Shown here in pieces: positions 21,200 through 33,239 of a DNA stretch of 64,000 bases (position 1 is the stretch's first letter; each line of letters opens with the position of its first letter). Made by a program: the position numbers and the translations under genes. The stretch covers positions 19,859,490 to 19,923,489 of the forward strand of contig JAQNBH010000014.1 in the NCBI GenBank assembly GCA_028752905.1. Direction: 5' to 3'. The stretch is from Cladorhizidae sp. MBARI D1340-BT2 (taxonomy: Eukaryota > Porifera > Demospongiae > Poecilosclerida > Cladorhizidae). A model generated the notes under the pieces. It did not search any database. It saw only the letters and a list, made by a program, of their open reading frames with translations, and was not told the origin of the DNA.

Positions 21200-23652
21200 A
21201 ATTTAATCGAAGGCACCGGCTTCATCAAGTTATGCCTTCCCTGGCTGTGTCCTTCTTCAGTTGTAACAGATGTAATCCTTATGGACTTCCTCCGTCTTTG
21301 TGACATACTGTTTGCTTTGCCCTGTGCCTTGGTTTGCCTAGTGGCATCCTGCCGGGAAAATTACCCTCTACCTTCTAAGGCCTTCCTGCCTCTACTAAGA
21401 ATTATGATAGTCAGGGTAGCTGATCCCTTAGCTCCCGGGATAATTCCTCGATATCGCCTAGGTCCCTAAGTATCAGCTCGGATCTAGCTAATGCTTGCCT
21501 AGTTCAACTCTGCTCCAGGTACTCCTTCTTAAGTATACTGGCACAAGATATATAAATATTAGATATTATCGATAACAAGGTATTCACAATCACAGTGTTC
21601 AGTTTCAGACTTTCTCTGGGGATCTCTCTTGCATCAATCTCTCACATCCTCTTCTTGGGCGTTAGCCCAGTTATTATATACTAACTAGCATGTTAGAAAT
21701 ACATTACTCAGTTCATTCCATATAGGGATACAATTATATGTCTGTGGCTTGGGCTGTGGTGGGTGCTGTCGGTTGTTGACACATCCCGCGAAGCTAGGAA
21801 ATTATCTGTGAAACCTGCTGGTGGACATCCCAACAGAGATTCTAAAAGAGGAAAGAGTCCTTGCATCCCGTCATTAAACGTGATGACTGCCATACCAACA
21901 GCCAGCTCAACTGTTGGCAGAGAGCAATACTCAGTCTTGGGGCACCTAAATCAAATGAAGTAGACATTGGGGCTAGAGCTAGGGCTACATAGGACTAAAG
22001 CCTCACCTAGTCAGTCCAGATGACAGCGTTGAAGCTTTCATTTTGGTTCTGTGTGGCTCCAAGTACGCACCTCTCTAGCAGAGCATGGTCCGATAACTAG
22101 AGAAAACCGGCTTCACATACTCTGTTAGATTGGCAGGAATGATCAGGGTATGTGATGGTGGTATCTCGCCAACAGCAACAGCGATTGTGCTTACACCAGG
22201 ACTCCGCACCAGGTGGGCAGTACTGATGGTCGGGATTGCCATTGGTGGAGACAGAGTGGTGGAACACTGCCATGACAGCCTTGTGCATGGCATCGACATC
22301 ACCCGAAGGGGTATATACATGAACACAAAAAGAAGGAGGTCACACACTAACCAAACAAAAGCTGATTCCCTAACCTGGGTTGTTTCGAATAGCTCCTCCA
22401 TAGTATACCTGCAGCGAGTCGATGCGATCGTCAGTAAGTCGACCAGGACCTCCAAACCCAACAGTCCTGCCATCTCCATCGACCACCTTGGCCTTCTTTA
22501 GCTCACGGAGGGCCTTTCCCAGGCGCTTCTGCACGTGTCCCACACACTCGTGCTTGGTGATTTCAACTCCAGCCCCATCCCCATATGGTTGGCTTTCGTT
22601 GAGGCGCTTGATGGTTTTGGAGTCTCTGTCACTGAACATCTGAATCATAGCACACACATAATCAAATAACTTGGTACTTTTGTATATTCTATACCTTCAT
22701 GTAACGAAGCTTGAACATCTCTACTGATCGCTGCCAGATTCTCACAGCTCCCTCGGCCTCCATGGCTGGTGATGAGGCATCAAAATTTCTGTTAAACACA
22801 TCTTTGTGTCCTTCCCACCAATCTTTAAATTCTGGCAAGTTCCTGTCCATGGAAGATCGAGACTTACAGATGGGGCAGCTCTTGCTGAGAACCTCGCAGT
22901 CTAGTACCTGCCCACTCTCCCACTAGATCACTGCTACAACCCCGTATGCTGCGGCGAATCCACGCTTGGACCATGTCTTGTCACAGGTAACTCACATCCA
23001 CGATGTCATCTGGCCCAGCACCATGCAAGTGATGGAGGTAGGTGGAAGCTTGTCTGTTGCTTTGGTAATAACAAGGTCATGCAGCCATTTGTTATGTTCA
23101 GAAAAGGCTGCTGGTGTGAGTGATGGTGGAAGTCCCATGATGCCACAGAAAGTCTCCAGCCCAGTACTCCTTCGGCCACACATCCTGGTTGCTAGAACGG
23201 ACTTGGCATTTAATGCTTTGGAATGCTTGGAAGGGTGTGAAAAGACTTCATCATCATTATCTGTACAAGCATATTGGTACAACACAGACTCATCTTGGTA
23301 CACAAGCCCTTCCTAAATGCCAGGTCCTCTCTAACAACTAACTGAGACCCACAGCTTGCACACCGAGATTTCTTCATCACTGAGGCCAGCAGTTCTTGAC
23401 AGTCAATGAGCCTGTAGCCAGTCATCTCTTGTAGAGAATCAGGCACACAATGCTCAGGCTGAAAGCTGGAACTAGCACCTGGCTTCTCAATCTCATAAGC
23501 GCCAGATTCTTGCTGCTAGCAGTCACCACTGGGGAAGGAAAGGCTGGAAGAGCTTCAGGTTTTTCTGGGAGAGCTTCCCCTCTTCCCTTTAAACCCTTCG
23601 TCTTCCTCCTACGTTCGGTACGTTGCTTCCGCTTACCCGTTCGAGAAGACAT
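21200..23652 (-). pseudogene. Mutator/Kolobok-like transposase gene, copy 1
   Basis: On the minus strand the order is: a basic N terminus (SSRTGKRKQRTERRRKTKG, from 23652); GYRLIDCQELL with a CASCGS zinc-type pair (about 23340-23420); a core region (22992-23303); DRDSKTIKRLNESQPYGDGA then ECVGHVQKRLGKALRELKKA and GRLTDDRIDSLQVYYGGAIR (22370-22657); AVMAVFHHSVSTNGNPDHQY with CPPGAESWCKHN (about 22200-22280); LLERCVLGATQNQNESFNAV (about 22030-22080); AVITFNDGMQGLFPLLESL (21780-21890); and a basic tail RRRKSIRI (about 21290). This is the family annotated as Mutator-like transposase domain in animals. Short introns separate some parts, but stops and frame faults are present. It sits in the intron of the HADDC-type gene. 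Confidence 0.7.
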
Positions 23653-24070
23653 AACTTATTCCTTATAGCCAAAAAAATGCTGAGTGTACAACATGCGCTA
23701 GGTGCGGTTTTAATTCCAGTAGCTGCGCAGTTTCTATGAATACCTTCAGCTTTTAAAATGCTTAATTTTGATATGTGTAGAAGCCACCAGGTACAAACGA
23801 TCGCAAAATTATGCAGGGATGAAGCTTCTCTTAGCATTAGGTTAGTTTCTTGCCTTCTTGGTGCTATCTTTGTCAAGGAATCATTGAACTAGCATGCATA
23901 AAAGCCCTCATAACTTCAGAATGGACCATTCAAATTCTACCAAACTTGATAAACAGCAAGTTTTTTGGTGTAGCTACAATCTGAGTAAAATTATAAAAAA
24001 AGTGATTTTTTGGTTGAAATTCACCTATAGTTCCCCCCATGACTGGGGACAAAGTACGTGTAGGTCAAAC
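23653..24070. other. 5' flank of the transposase copy, inside the long intron
   Basis: No coding signal. It contains ATAGTTCCCCCCATG at about 24030-24045, a candidate degenerate mirror of the TTAAGGGGGGACA end at 18781. If so, 18781 to about 24040 would be one TTAA-type element inserted in the intron. Confidence 0.35.
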
Positions 24071-25128
24071 CTGTTGGGAAAAATCAAAGCTGTAGTGCAT
24101 TGTGATTTTGTTGCAGACGGGTGGGAGACAGGCGGGTGGGAGACAGGTATCAAAAGTGGGCAGGGCCAAACCATGATCTGTGAAGGTGATCTTGAGGGTG
24201 TCCTTAGCAGACTGGACTTGGGCCTTTGGGTAGCTCCTAGCCTTTGTAGCCAGCTTCAGGTGAGCCTCAGACCGCTTCACGGCCTTGTTGTGGATGTCAT
24301 AACTTATATTAATCATTACATGTGTTGTCAATCTTACCTCCGATTTCTCCTCTTCAGGAGTGTTTGTTTCTCTCATGATTGCCCACTGTTTTGTTTCCAC
24401 ACACAGCACAGCTCAGACATTGGCTTCATGACTGTTATGTGTGGTGTCAGCTTCCGCCATAGTGTGCAGAAGGCGGTGTACTCGACTGCTCGCAGGCCTG
24501 ATTCATCACATGATGTCTTGTACACGATCCAAACAGCCTACCAAGGGAAAGCAAAGTGACTATGTATGTAAAATTGAGTGTGTATAGTTGTTAATACCTT
24601 CTTGGTAGTGCTGGATGGGAATAACTGAAGATCGTCTCTTTTGTACCATGGTATGTGCCCCGGCAACAGAATTGCATGGATCTCAGAGTAATTGTTGAGG
24701 AACCGAACGACATTCTTGATCTCTACAAAAGACAGTGCATGGTGTGCTCTTGTAGTTGCCATGTTGTCTAGTTGTCAGTCCCACAGCAATGTAGTGCGCT
24801 TTCAGTCCCTTAAATCTATCAGTTCCTGGAGAGTCCAGGTAAAAATTGTTGTGATATTATTTTTGCACGGTACTCGTGTGACCTTGTATTTACTAACATC
24901 GTGCAGCATCAGGGACCTTGTATTTACTAACATCATGCAGCATCAGAAAGGTGACTTTGCAGATGCGCATACCATTGTGAAATAGGCCAACCTAGACTTC
25001 TGCCGTGGTATATACTATCACATGGTCCGATCTCTTCCCTATCATGTCCTCATCATAAATATTTGCCATTATTTGCCCGAGGATTGCCATATCCAGCTGT
25101 TCCCTGCTCATGGATGCACACTGGAGGT
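24071..25128 (-). pseudogene. Transposon gene, N-terminal exons
   Basis: Minus-strand pieces in the order of the family: EQLDMAILGQIMANIYDED and HNGMRICKVTFLMLHDV (25105-24930), LKAHYIAVGLTTRQHGN (about 24790-24820), VEIKNVVRFLNNYSEIHAI with LLPGHIPWYKRDDLQLFPSS (24600-24725), an intron of about 50 bp, AVWIVYKTSCDESGLRAVEY and KLTPHITVMKP with CVCK (24400-24545), then KITMHYSFDFSQQ ending at a donor CAG|GTTTGA at 24070. The true N terminus is missing: the gene is cut by 28S rDNA at about 25150. Frame faults are present. Confidence 0.65.
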
Positions 25129-25150
25129 TTTAACGTCTTGATAGTGCTCG

Positions 25151-25735
25151 CACAGGGATAACTAGGTTGTGACAGCCAAGCGTTCATAGCGACGTTGCTT
25201 TTTGATCCTTCGAGGTCGGCTCTTCCTATTATTGTGAAGCAGAATTCACCACGTATCGGATTGTTCACCCGCTAACAGGGAACGTGAGCTGGGTTTAGAC
25301 CGTCATGAGACAGGTTAGTTTTACCCTACTGATGAAGTGTCGTTGCAATAGTAATTCAACTCAGTACGAGAGGAACCGTTGATTCAGACATTTGGCATTT
25401 GTACTTGGCTGAACAGCCAATGGTGCGAAGCTACCATCTGCTAGATTATGACTGAACGACTCTAAGTCAGAATCCACGCTAGAAGGCGACGACCTATATC
25501 CCCAGGAATTTCAGACGAGTAGCCTTAGGAGCCCATCTCGGGAGGTTGCCTGGATCGACTGTGCAGGTTGCCTGTGGGACGTAAAAGTTCTCGTGCTGCC
25601 GGCGTGATCCAACTTGGCGATTTCTTCGGCTAGATCCCTTGCAGATGACTTGAATAGGACGGGGTATTGTAAGTTGTTGAGTAGCCTTGCTGCTATGATC
25701 CACTGAGATTAAGCCTTCATGGTCCTAAAGATCTT
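25151..25735 (+). rRNA. 28S rRNA, 3' end fragment (copy 1)
   Basis: The sequence is recognisable as the last part of animal 28S from CACAGGGATAAC through GGTCGGCTCTTCCTAT, CAACTCAGTACGAGAGGAAC, TTGGCTGAACAGCCAATGG and GACGGGGTATTGTAAGTTG, to a likely 3' end near CCTAAAGATC. The 5' part is absent: it starts abruptly against the transposon gene. Plus strand. Confidence 0.85.
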
Positions 25736-26600
25736 TCCCCCCCCCCCCCCTTCTTTCCATTTTTTTTATCCCCCTTCCCCCCCCCCCTTTTTCTTTGGGC
25801 CATACGGGCTCTGTCCTCGCCAAAATAACCCCCCAAAGTCTGCAACATTTCGGCGAGAGGGGTGGAAAAGAAGAGCTGGGAAAAAAACAGTGGTCGCTGG
25901 TAGACTCAAAACAGCATTTTCTCTGGCTATTCGACAAGTTCGTAGGCAGTGCAAGGAAGAAAGGAAGAAAGAAAGGAATGGGGAAAAAAAGAAGGGGGGA
26001 AAAAGGGAAAGAAAAGAGGGAAAAATAAGGAAAGAAAAGAAGGGGGGGAAAGAAGAAAAGAAAAGAAGGGGAGAAAAGAAAAGAAGGAAAAAAGAAAGAA
26101 GGAAAAAAGAAAGAAGGAAAAAAAGAAGCGGGAAAAAAAGTGGAAGATAGAAGAAAAGAAAAGAAGGGGAGGAAGAAAAAAAAAAAAGAATGAAGAAGAA
26201 AAAAGAAGGGAAAAAAGAAGAAAAGAAAAGAAGTAATAAAAAAAGAAAGGAAAAAAAGAAGAAGGAAAAAAAAGAAAGAAGGGAAAAAACACCTTTATAT
26301 ATACTCCAAGAGTTTTACGCACTCGGAAAAGCTCTTTCTAGTCAAAAGCTTTACGCACTGGAGTTTTACACATCAGGTCTGGGACTCGGTAAGTGTGAAG
26401 GGCAAGGTATAAAAAAAAGAAGAAAAAAAGTTTCAAGTCCAGGAATTTTCAAGTGAAATTTTGTCAGTAGGAGTTTTACCCAGTTTTACGCACTAGGACA
26501 TTTACGCACTTGGTTTAAAAAAATAAGGCTTTCCAGTCAAAGGGTATATAATCAACACTAGGAGTTTTGAGCACAGCTGAAAGCTCTTGCTTGTCAGAGG
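25736..26600 (+). repeat. Ribosomal spacer: C tract, purine tract, TTTACGCACT repeats
   Basis: Just 3' of 28S come C-rich runs, the conserved GTCGCTGGTAGACTCAAA / GCTATTCGACAAGTTCGTAG segment, then an almost pure purine (G/A) tract at about 25950-26290. Next is a block with several TTTACGCACT or near copies (26318, 26351, 26484, 26509 region) and a TATATAATC box at about 26545. The whole stretch recurs at 32373-33239. Long Lys/Glu-rich or Phe-rich open frames here are side effects of the purine tract. Confidence 0.7.
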
Positions 26601-29600
26601 TTTAGTTATCTCTGTATGATTCTCACTACACTCGTCAAGACCTCGAACTGACATTCACGGACCAAGTTGGAAATCTCCTGTGACGTGAAAATCCTTGTTC
26701 GTGCTAGTTCTGAAGTGGAACTGCCCACTGTCCCCAGATCGCCGATCACTAAAAATATGACAGTGACCCGATAACCCAGACACGCGGTGGCCAGGTCGGT
26801 AGCCAGCTCTCGGTACTTCATCTTCTTCTCCTGCTCCCTTTCCACAATAAGGGATTCCCAGGAACATGCCACTTCAAAAATCATGATGCGCCGGGTTTCC
26901 CGGAATGATAACACTAAGTCTGGACGCCTTTCGCTAATGTTGCGATCAGTAGGCAGACTGATATCTACTGTCAGTTTTCCTTCAGCATTTTCTAGCACCC
27001 CTACACCGTTCCAGTCTCCGGCCCTCCACATGATAGAGTGTGACAAGGTCACGTTCACCTTTTTTCAAAGCGCCCGCAACACTTGATAAAGAACTCTGTC
27101 ATGCCAGTTAAGTTCGGTGCACCCGGCGAGCAGATGACCAATTGTTTCCGGCTCTTTCCTGCAGAGCCGGCATTCCTCGGAAATCTTTTCTTTTGAGTAC
27201 CCGTCGTCGATATGCCTTGGTGTAGAGCACGCCGTCTTGTGCCGCTACAATCAGTGCTTCGGTCTCGGCACGAAATCTTCCATTTTTGAGCCAAGAGTGT
27301 GTGGCTAGTGCGTCCATACCTTTCATGTGCCACTGTTTGGAATACAATCCGTGAATAAGTTTCTGCTCCAACTGTTCAGTTGCAAGCTCCTCCTGGGCTG
27401 TCCGCACCATTTGGGATGCTGTCTGTGGTGAGATTAAGCGCCCATCTAGCACAGCTCCGTCTCTTCTGATAGAAATGGGCACCTGATATCTTTCTAGAAC
27501 CTCCTGCGCTGCATGCAAGAAGTTCCAACTCTACTCACCCTCGAGGAGCAACTGGTGTCGAAACACTCCCTTGCAATGCAGATCCTTGGCAGTAGCAAGA
27601 TACACCGCCGTTGAGACAACCTCCCTCTCCCAACAGTTCTGTAGACCGATTAGACCTCGGCCCCCAGCCCCCCTGGGAAGGTAGAGCCTCTCCAACGATG
27701 CGATGCGTTGGCGCGATGACACTTATTCTGCCTAAGGATTTTCCGTGTGAGGCGATCAAGCTGGATCAAATCGCTCTTTGTCCACTTGATCGTGCCAAAA
27801 AAATATCGGTATAAAGAAACTGCCCACCCATTCGTTGTTTGCACCTTTGACTTTGAGTTACGGCGGGATTCCCAGATCCTGCGCAATCGTTTGCAATACG
27901 TCATCGCCAGTCTCTCCTTGATCTTACGTCGGTCGGTTTCAATGATTGCTCGACACCAAGGTACTTGTACGTGTTTACCTAAAGTGATTTCCCTTATATC
28001 TCTACCATCAGGCAGGATTATATCTCTTGCATTGACAAGAAGTCATCTTCTTATTTCTGCCACAGCACACTTTCTCAGTCCAAACTCCATTCCCACCGCT
28101 CTAGACACGGTTTCCACTTTACGTATCAACCCCTCCAAATCTCTCGGTTCCTCTGCAAGTCATCCATGAAAAAGAGATGGGAAATTTAATCCCTAAGACC
28201 AGCACTCCCAACTTCTTCCTGCTTCTTCAACGCGTGTAACACAGGTGCAATACAGTGGGCAAAAAGCAAAGGTGACAAGGAGTCCCCCTGAAAAAGTTTC
28301 CTCTTAAATACCATTGGGACCTGAACCGCGTCCCGTCCCGATCCCAAGCTGAATACGGATTTCCACTTCGAAATCACGTTGGCAAGCACTCGTACGAGTG
28401 CTTTGGGTGATTGATGGCCTCAAGCACCTTCAATAACCAACCGTGGGGCACTCTATCATATGCTTTTTGGTAGTCTATCCATGCCATAGCCAGGTTGCAC
28501 CTCTTGCGAGTCGCTTCCCGCACGATCATGGAGTCCACCAAAAGGGCATCGATCAATACATTCTCGACTGCCTTTTCGCAGGGCTTTCTGCTCGATCAGA
28601 AGGAGCAGTTTCTCATAGACGTGATTCTCGAGAATCCGCGTCAGCAAGCCAGTTAAAAGTTTGTAACTCTTATTCAAACAAGTGATGGGCCGATACTGGC
28701 TCGGCTTCTCCTGGCAACCATCCTTGCGCACCAGGACTGTTCAACCCGCTATCATCCAGTCGGGGATCTCCTTTTCCCTAAGGATCACCTCGCTCACTAA
28801 CTCATACAGTCCCGACTCTGCCGTGGGGAAGGACTTCCACCAAAAGGCCGAGATAAAATCTGGGCCTGCTGCCTTCCACGGATGTGCCTTTCCTACGACA
28901 TTACTCCAGGTAGCTTCATTTACACACTTAGAAAGGTCTTGGTCATTAGTAACATGACTGAAGCTCTTGCCAGCCCGATACTGAACTATCTTTCAGATCA
29001 AATTCACCCTTCCTACCGAGAACTCTGTTCCAAAAGTTCTTCACTTCCGACTCGCTCGGCCTCCTACTCGGACCGACGCTGCTCCCACCAGCCATGAGAC
29101 TACGAGGGCCGTGCGGTTGGTACTGCAGTCTCTCACCTCGTTCCTTTTCCTTGTTCTTCATGCGTCTAAGCTGTATGGCCTTGACATTCAACAAACCTTT
29201 ACGGTTTTCCAACAAGGCCCTCAATTCAGGTAAGGTCTTATTACCTACCGAACATCTTCCTTAGCCACACCGCCAGTCTCTTCTGTCTCATGATGGATCG
29301 TCGCATGAGGGAGCATCTAGTGACCTCGCAGATAAGCCAAACGATCAGCTTTCTGAGTTCGTTGACTCTAGCAGTTTTGATTGTCATACTAGTCTGCCCC
29401 AGAGGGATTCCCACTCTCTCTGGCCGAGGCTTCCGGGACTTCCGGCAGACCACAAATGAACCTGCATAAACTAGACAGTTGAGTCGCCAGGAGCTGTTTT
29501 CGCCATCTAGCCACATTCTCATCATTCCCTTGTCAACCTTTCGCACTGTGGGACTGTTCGGACTGTTCTTCCAGATACCCTTGCAGAGCATCCTTGAACG

Positions 29601-30342
29601 ATGTTCAAAACTGCCTTCATCCCTTCCCCCAGTCTGATTCTCGAACTTGGTTCGGAGCTCTCGTCTAAGATCAGTGTCACCAACTGACTTATCATCATAA
29701 ACGACACTCAAGCTCTGTTCTTCCCGCTCATCGGCGGCTGTTACATCAGTGACAGAAGGCCTCATCGGAGCTGATGGTACTCGTGCCGAAACTCTCCATG
29801 TACCCGGACCCAGCCTGGGGCGGAGGGTCTATTGGCTTTGCCTTCTATCTCTTCAGAATCTTTGTAACCCGTGCGGCAATCGCACCAACCGTCGTGTTTA
29901 ACTCGTGTTGGCGCTCTCTCCACAGGGAGAGTCTATTTTCTGGGGCTGCCGATGACCTGGGCCCAACCTCATTAATTATTTCTTGCGGCGAAGCGTCCAA
30001 CTGAGGTGTCCATTGGATACGCTGGACTAGTTGAGCAGCTCGGCTTGCACCACTGCTCACCCTACCTCCTATAGTGCCACTAGGCATAGGACTGCCGTCT
30101 CGGCCGGGAGGAGACACACGAACTCTTGAGGCCCTCACCCTTTTCCCCAATGCATCCCTTGCAGGGTGGGAGCTCCCCTTCCTTTATCTGGACCTTTAGG
30201 AGCTATGTGTACAACTACGCGGGAGCTACCCTACGTAGAGGTGCAGTTCTTACTTGGCCAGAAGTGCAGACGAATGTACGCCCCTGTTCACCCCAGGGCC
30301 AACGGTGAGGCAGAACTAAATACCCAGGGATGACTTTTACTT
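26601..30342 (-). mobile_element. R4-like LINE, family 1, copy A (antisense to 28S)
   Basis: On the minus strand, from the 5' end: a leader with GSPMPSGTIGGRVSSGASRA (about 30100), MLCKGIWKNSP, RRMKNKEKERGERLQYQ, QYRPITCLNKSYKLLTGLL and AMAWIDYQKAYDRVPHGWLL (28400-28700), VFKRKLFQGDSLSPLLFA, SLYRYFFGTIKWTKSD (27800), then a CCHC-type knuckle and, at the end, RRPDLVLSFRETRRIMIFEV (about 26870-26930). RPD-x12-E with a following K..KY is the restriction-like endonuclease of the R2/R4 group. The YRPITCLNxxYKLLTG block fits R4/Dong-type elements. Many frame changes make it non-coding. Its 5' end abuts 28S; its 3' end lies in the spacer. Confidence 0.75.
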
Positions 30343-31223
30343 CCTCAAAATAGCACAGTTTGGCCAGCTTCTCTCCAAGATAGTGAACTATGCCTGAATA
30401 GGGCGAAGCCAGAGGAAACTGGTGGAAGCTCGCAGCGATTCTGGCGTGCACATCGATCGTCAAATTTGGGTGCAGGGGCGGAAGACTAATCGAACCATCT
30501 AGTAGCTGGTACCCTCCGAAGTTTCCCTCCGGATAGCTGGAGCCCGGTGCAATTTTATCAGGTAAAGGGTAAAGCGAATGATTAGAGGTCTTGGGGCTGA
30601 AACGGCCTCAACCTATTCTCAAACTTTAAATGGGTAACAAGTCCGGCTTGCTCTACTGAAGTCGGACGCGGAATGCCGGGGTTCCTAGTGGGTCATTTTC
30701 GGTAAGCAGAACTGGCGATGTGGGATGAACCAAAAGCCGGGTTAAGGTGCCTGAATCAACGCTCATCAGATCCCATGAAAGGTGTTGGTTGATATAGACA
30801 GCAGGATGTTGGCCATGGAAGTCGGAATCCGCCAAGGAGTGTGTAACAACTCACCTGCCGAATCAACTAGCCCTGAAAATGGATGGCGCTCGAGTGTCAT
30901 ACCCATACCCGGCTGTCTGGTCGAGGAGCTTGACTCGATGTGTAGGAGGGCGCGGGAGTGGCCTTGCAGCCTCTGGCGTGAGCCTTGGTGAAGCCGCCCC
31001 TGGAGCAGATCTTGGTGGTAGTAGCAAATATTCAAACGAGAACTTGGAAGACTGAAGAGAGACTACTAACAGCCAACTTACGAACTGGAATGGACAAGGG
31101 GAATCCGACTGTTTAATTAAAACAGAGCATTGCGATGGCTGGTTAGCGGTGTTGACGCAATGTGATTTCTGCCCACTGCTCTGAATGTCAAAGTGAAGAA
31201 ATTCAACCAAGCTCGGGTAAACA

Positions 31224-31276
<53 letters not shown>

Positions 31277-31761
31277 TTAACGCGCATTAATGGATTAACG
31301 AGATTCCCACTGTACCCATCTACTATCTAGCGAAACTACAGCCAAGGGAACGGGCTTGGCAGAATCTGCGGGGAAATAAGACCCTGTTGAGCTTGACTCT
31401 AGTCCGGATTTGTGAAGAGATATGAGAGGTGTAGAATAGGTGGGAGCTTTGGCACCGGTGAAATACCACTACTTTCATCGTTTCTTTACTTATTCGATGT
31501 GGCGGAGCTGGGTCTTGCGGCCCACCTTGTTGATTTAAGGTCCTCTCCGAGGGCCAATCCGAGTCGAAGACAGTGTCAGGTGGTGAGTTTGGATGGGGTG
31601 GCACATCTGTCAAATGATTACGCAGGTGTCCCAAGGCAAGCTCAGTGAGAACGGAAATCTCATGTGGAACAAAAGGGTAAAAGCTTGCTTGACAGTATGA
31701 ATACAAACTGTGAAAGCATGGCCTATCGATCCTTTAGTCTCTAAGAGTTTTAGGCTAGAGC

Positions 31762-31799
<38 letters not shown>

Positions 31800-31917
31800 A
31801 GCCAAGCGTTCATAGTGACATTGCTTTTTAATCCTTCGAGGTCGGCTCTTCCTATTATTGTGTGGCAGAATTCACCACATATCGGATTGTTCACCCGCTA
31901 ACAGGTGACGTGAGCTT

Positions 31918-31957
<40 letters not shown>

Positions 31958-32372
31958 ATGAAGTGTCATATCAATATAATTCAACTCAGTACGAGAGTAA
32001 CCGTTGATTCAGACATTTGGCATTTGTACTTGGCTGAACAGCCAATGGTGCGAAGCTACCATCTGCTAGATTGTGACTGAACGACTCTAAGTCAGTATCC
32101 ATGCTAGAAGGCGACGACGTATATCCCCAGGAGTTGTAGGCGAGTAGCCTTAGGAGCCCCTCTCGGGAGGTTGCCTGGATCGACTGTGCAGGTTGCCTGT
32201 TGGACGTAAAAGTTCTCGTGCTGCCGGCGTGATCCAACTTGGCGATTTCTGCGGCTAGATCCCTTGCAGACGACTTGAATAGGACGGGGTATTGTAAGTT
32301 GTTGAGTAGCCTTGCTGCTATGATCCACTGAGATTAAGCCTTCATGGTCCTAAAGATCTTTTTCTCCCCTTT
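30343..32372 (+). rRNA. 28S rRNA, 3' two-thirds with internal deletion (copy 2)
   Basis: 28S is clear from AAGATAGTGAACTATGCCTG (30380) through GACTAATCGAACCATCTAGT, GGTGTTGGTTGATATAGACA, CCGACTGTTTAATTAAAACA and TATGACTCTCTTAAGGTAGC (about 31237) to the 3' end at about 32370. The R2 target is uninterrupted here. Compared with the split copy further right, about 640 bp are missing at about 31057, where GAAGACTGAAG meets AACAGCCAACTTA: the sequence that lies at 44011-44065 plus 60190-60780 in the other copy. The first 30-40 bp next to the LINE are not clearly 28S. A functional rRNA is unlikely. Confidence 0.85.
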
Positions 32373-33239
32373 CCATTTTTTTCCTCTCCCTTCCCCCCCC
32401 TTTTTCTTTGGGCCATACGGGCTCTGTCCTCGCCAAAATAACCCCCAAAAGTCTGCAACATTTCGGCGAGAGGGGTGGAAAAGAAGAGCTGGGAAAAAAA
32501 CAGTGGTCGCTGGTAGACTCAAAGCAGCATTTTCTCTGGCTATTCGACAAGTTCGTAGGCAGTGCAAGGAAGAAAGGAAGAAAGAAAGGAATGGGGGAAA
32601 AAAGAAGGGGGAAAAAAGGGAAAGAAAAGGGGGAAAAAGAAAGAAATAAAAGAAGGGGGGAAAAGAAGTGAAAAAAAGAAGAAAAGAAAAAGAAGGGGAG
32701 AAAAGAAAAGAAGGAAAAAAGATAGAAGGAAAAAAAGAAGCGGAGAAAAAAGTGGAAGAAAGAAGAAAAGAAAAGAAGGGGGGAAAAAGAAGGGGAAAAA
32801 GATAGGGAAAAAAGAAGAAAAAAGAAGGGGAAAAAGAAGAAAAAGAAAAGAAGTTATAAAAAAGAAGGGAAAAAAAGAAGGAAATATGGAAAGGAGGAAA
32901 AAAAGAAGAAGGAAAAAACATACTCCAAGAGTTTTACGCACTGGGGAAAGCTCTTGCAAGTCAAAAGCTTTACGCACTGGAGTTTTACGCATCAGGTCTG
33001 GGACTCGGTAAGGGTGAAGGGCAAGGTATAAATTAAAAAAGAAGAAAAAAAGTTACAAGTCCAGGAATTTTCATGTGAAATTGTCAGTAGGAGTTTTACC
33101 CCAGTAGGAGTTTTACGCACTAGGACATTTACGCACTGGGTTAAAAAAAAAAGGCTTTCCAGTCAAAGGGTATATAATCAACACTAGGAGTTTTGAGCAC
33201 AGCTGAAAGCTCTTGCTTGTCAGAGGTTTAGTTATCTCT
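32373..33239 (+). repeat. Ribosomal spacer, second copy
   Basis: This has the same order and near-identical sequence as 25736-26600: C run, GTCGCTGGTAGACTCAAA segment, purine tract (about 32575-32920), TTTACGCACT repeats (four, 32935-33140) and TATATAATC (about 33172). It differs mainly in the purine tract length and pattern. Confidence 0.75.

Noticed and set aside
23894..24559. 221-codon plus-strand frame
   Set aside because: The minus strand carries clear family motifs with splice sites (LLPGHIPWYKRDD, HYSFDFSQQ); the plus frame is its shadow.
25719..26456. Long Lys/Glu-rich and Phe-rich open frames (also at 32334-33011)
   Set aside because: They follow a purine tract that lacks stop codons in several frames on both strands. 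No domains; composition fully explains them.
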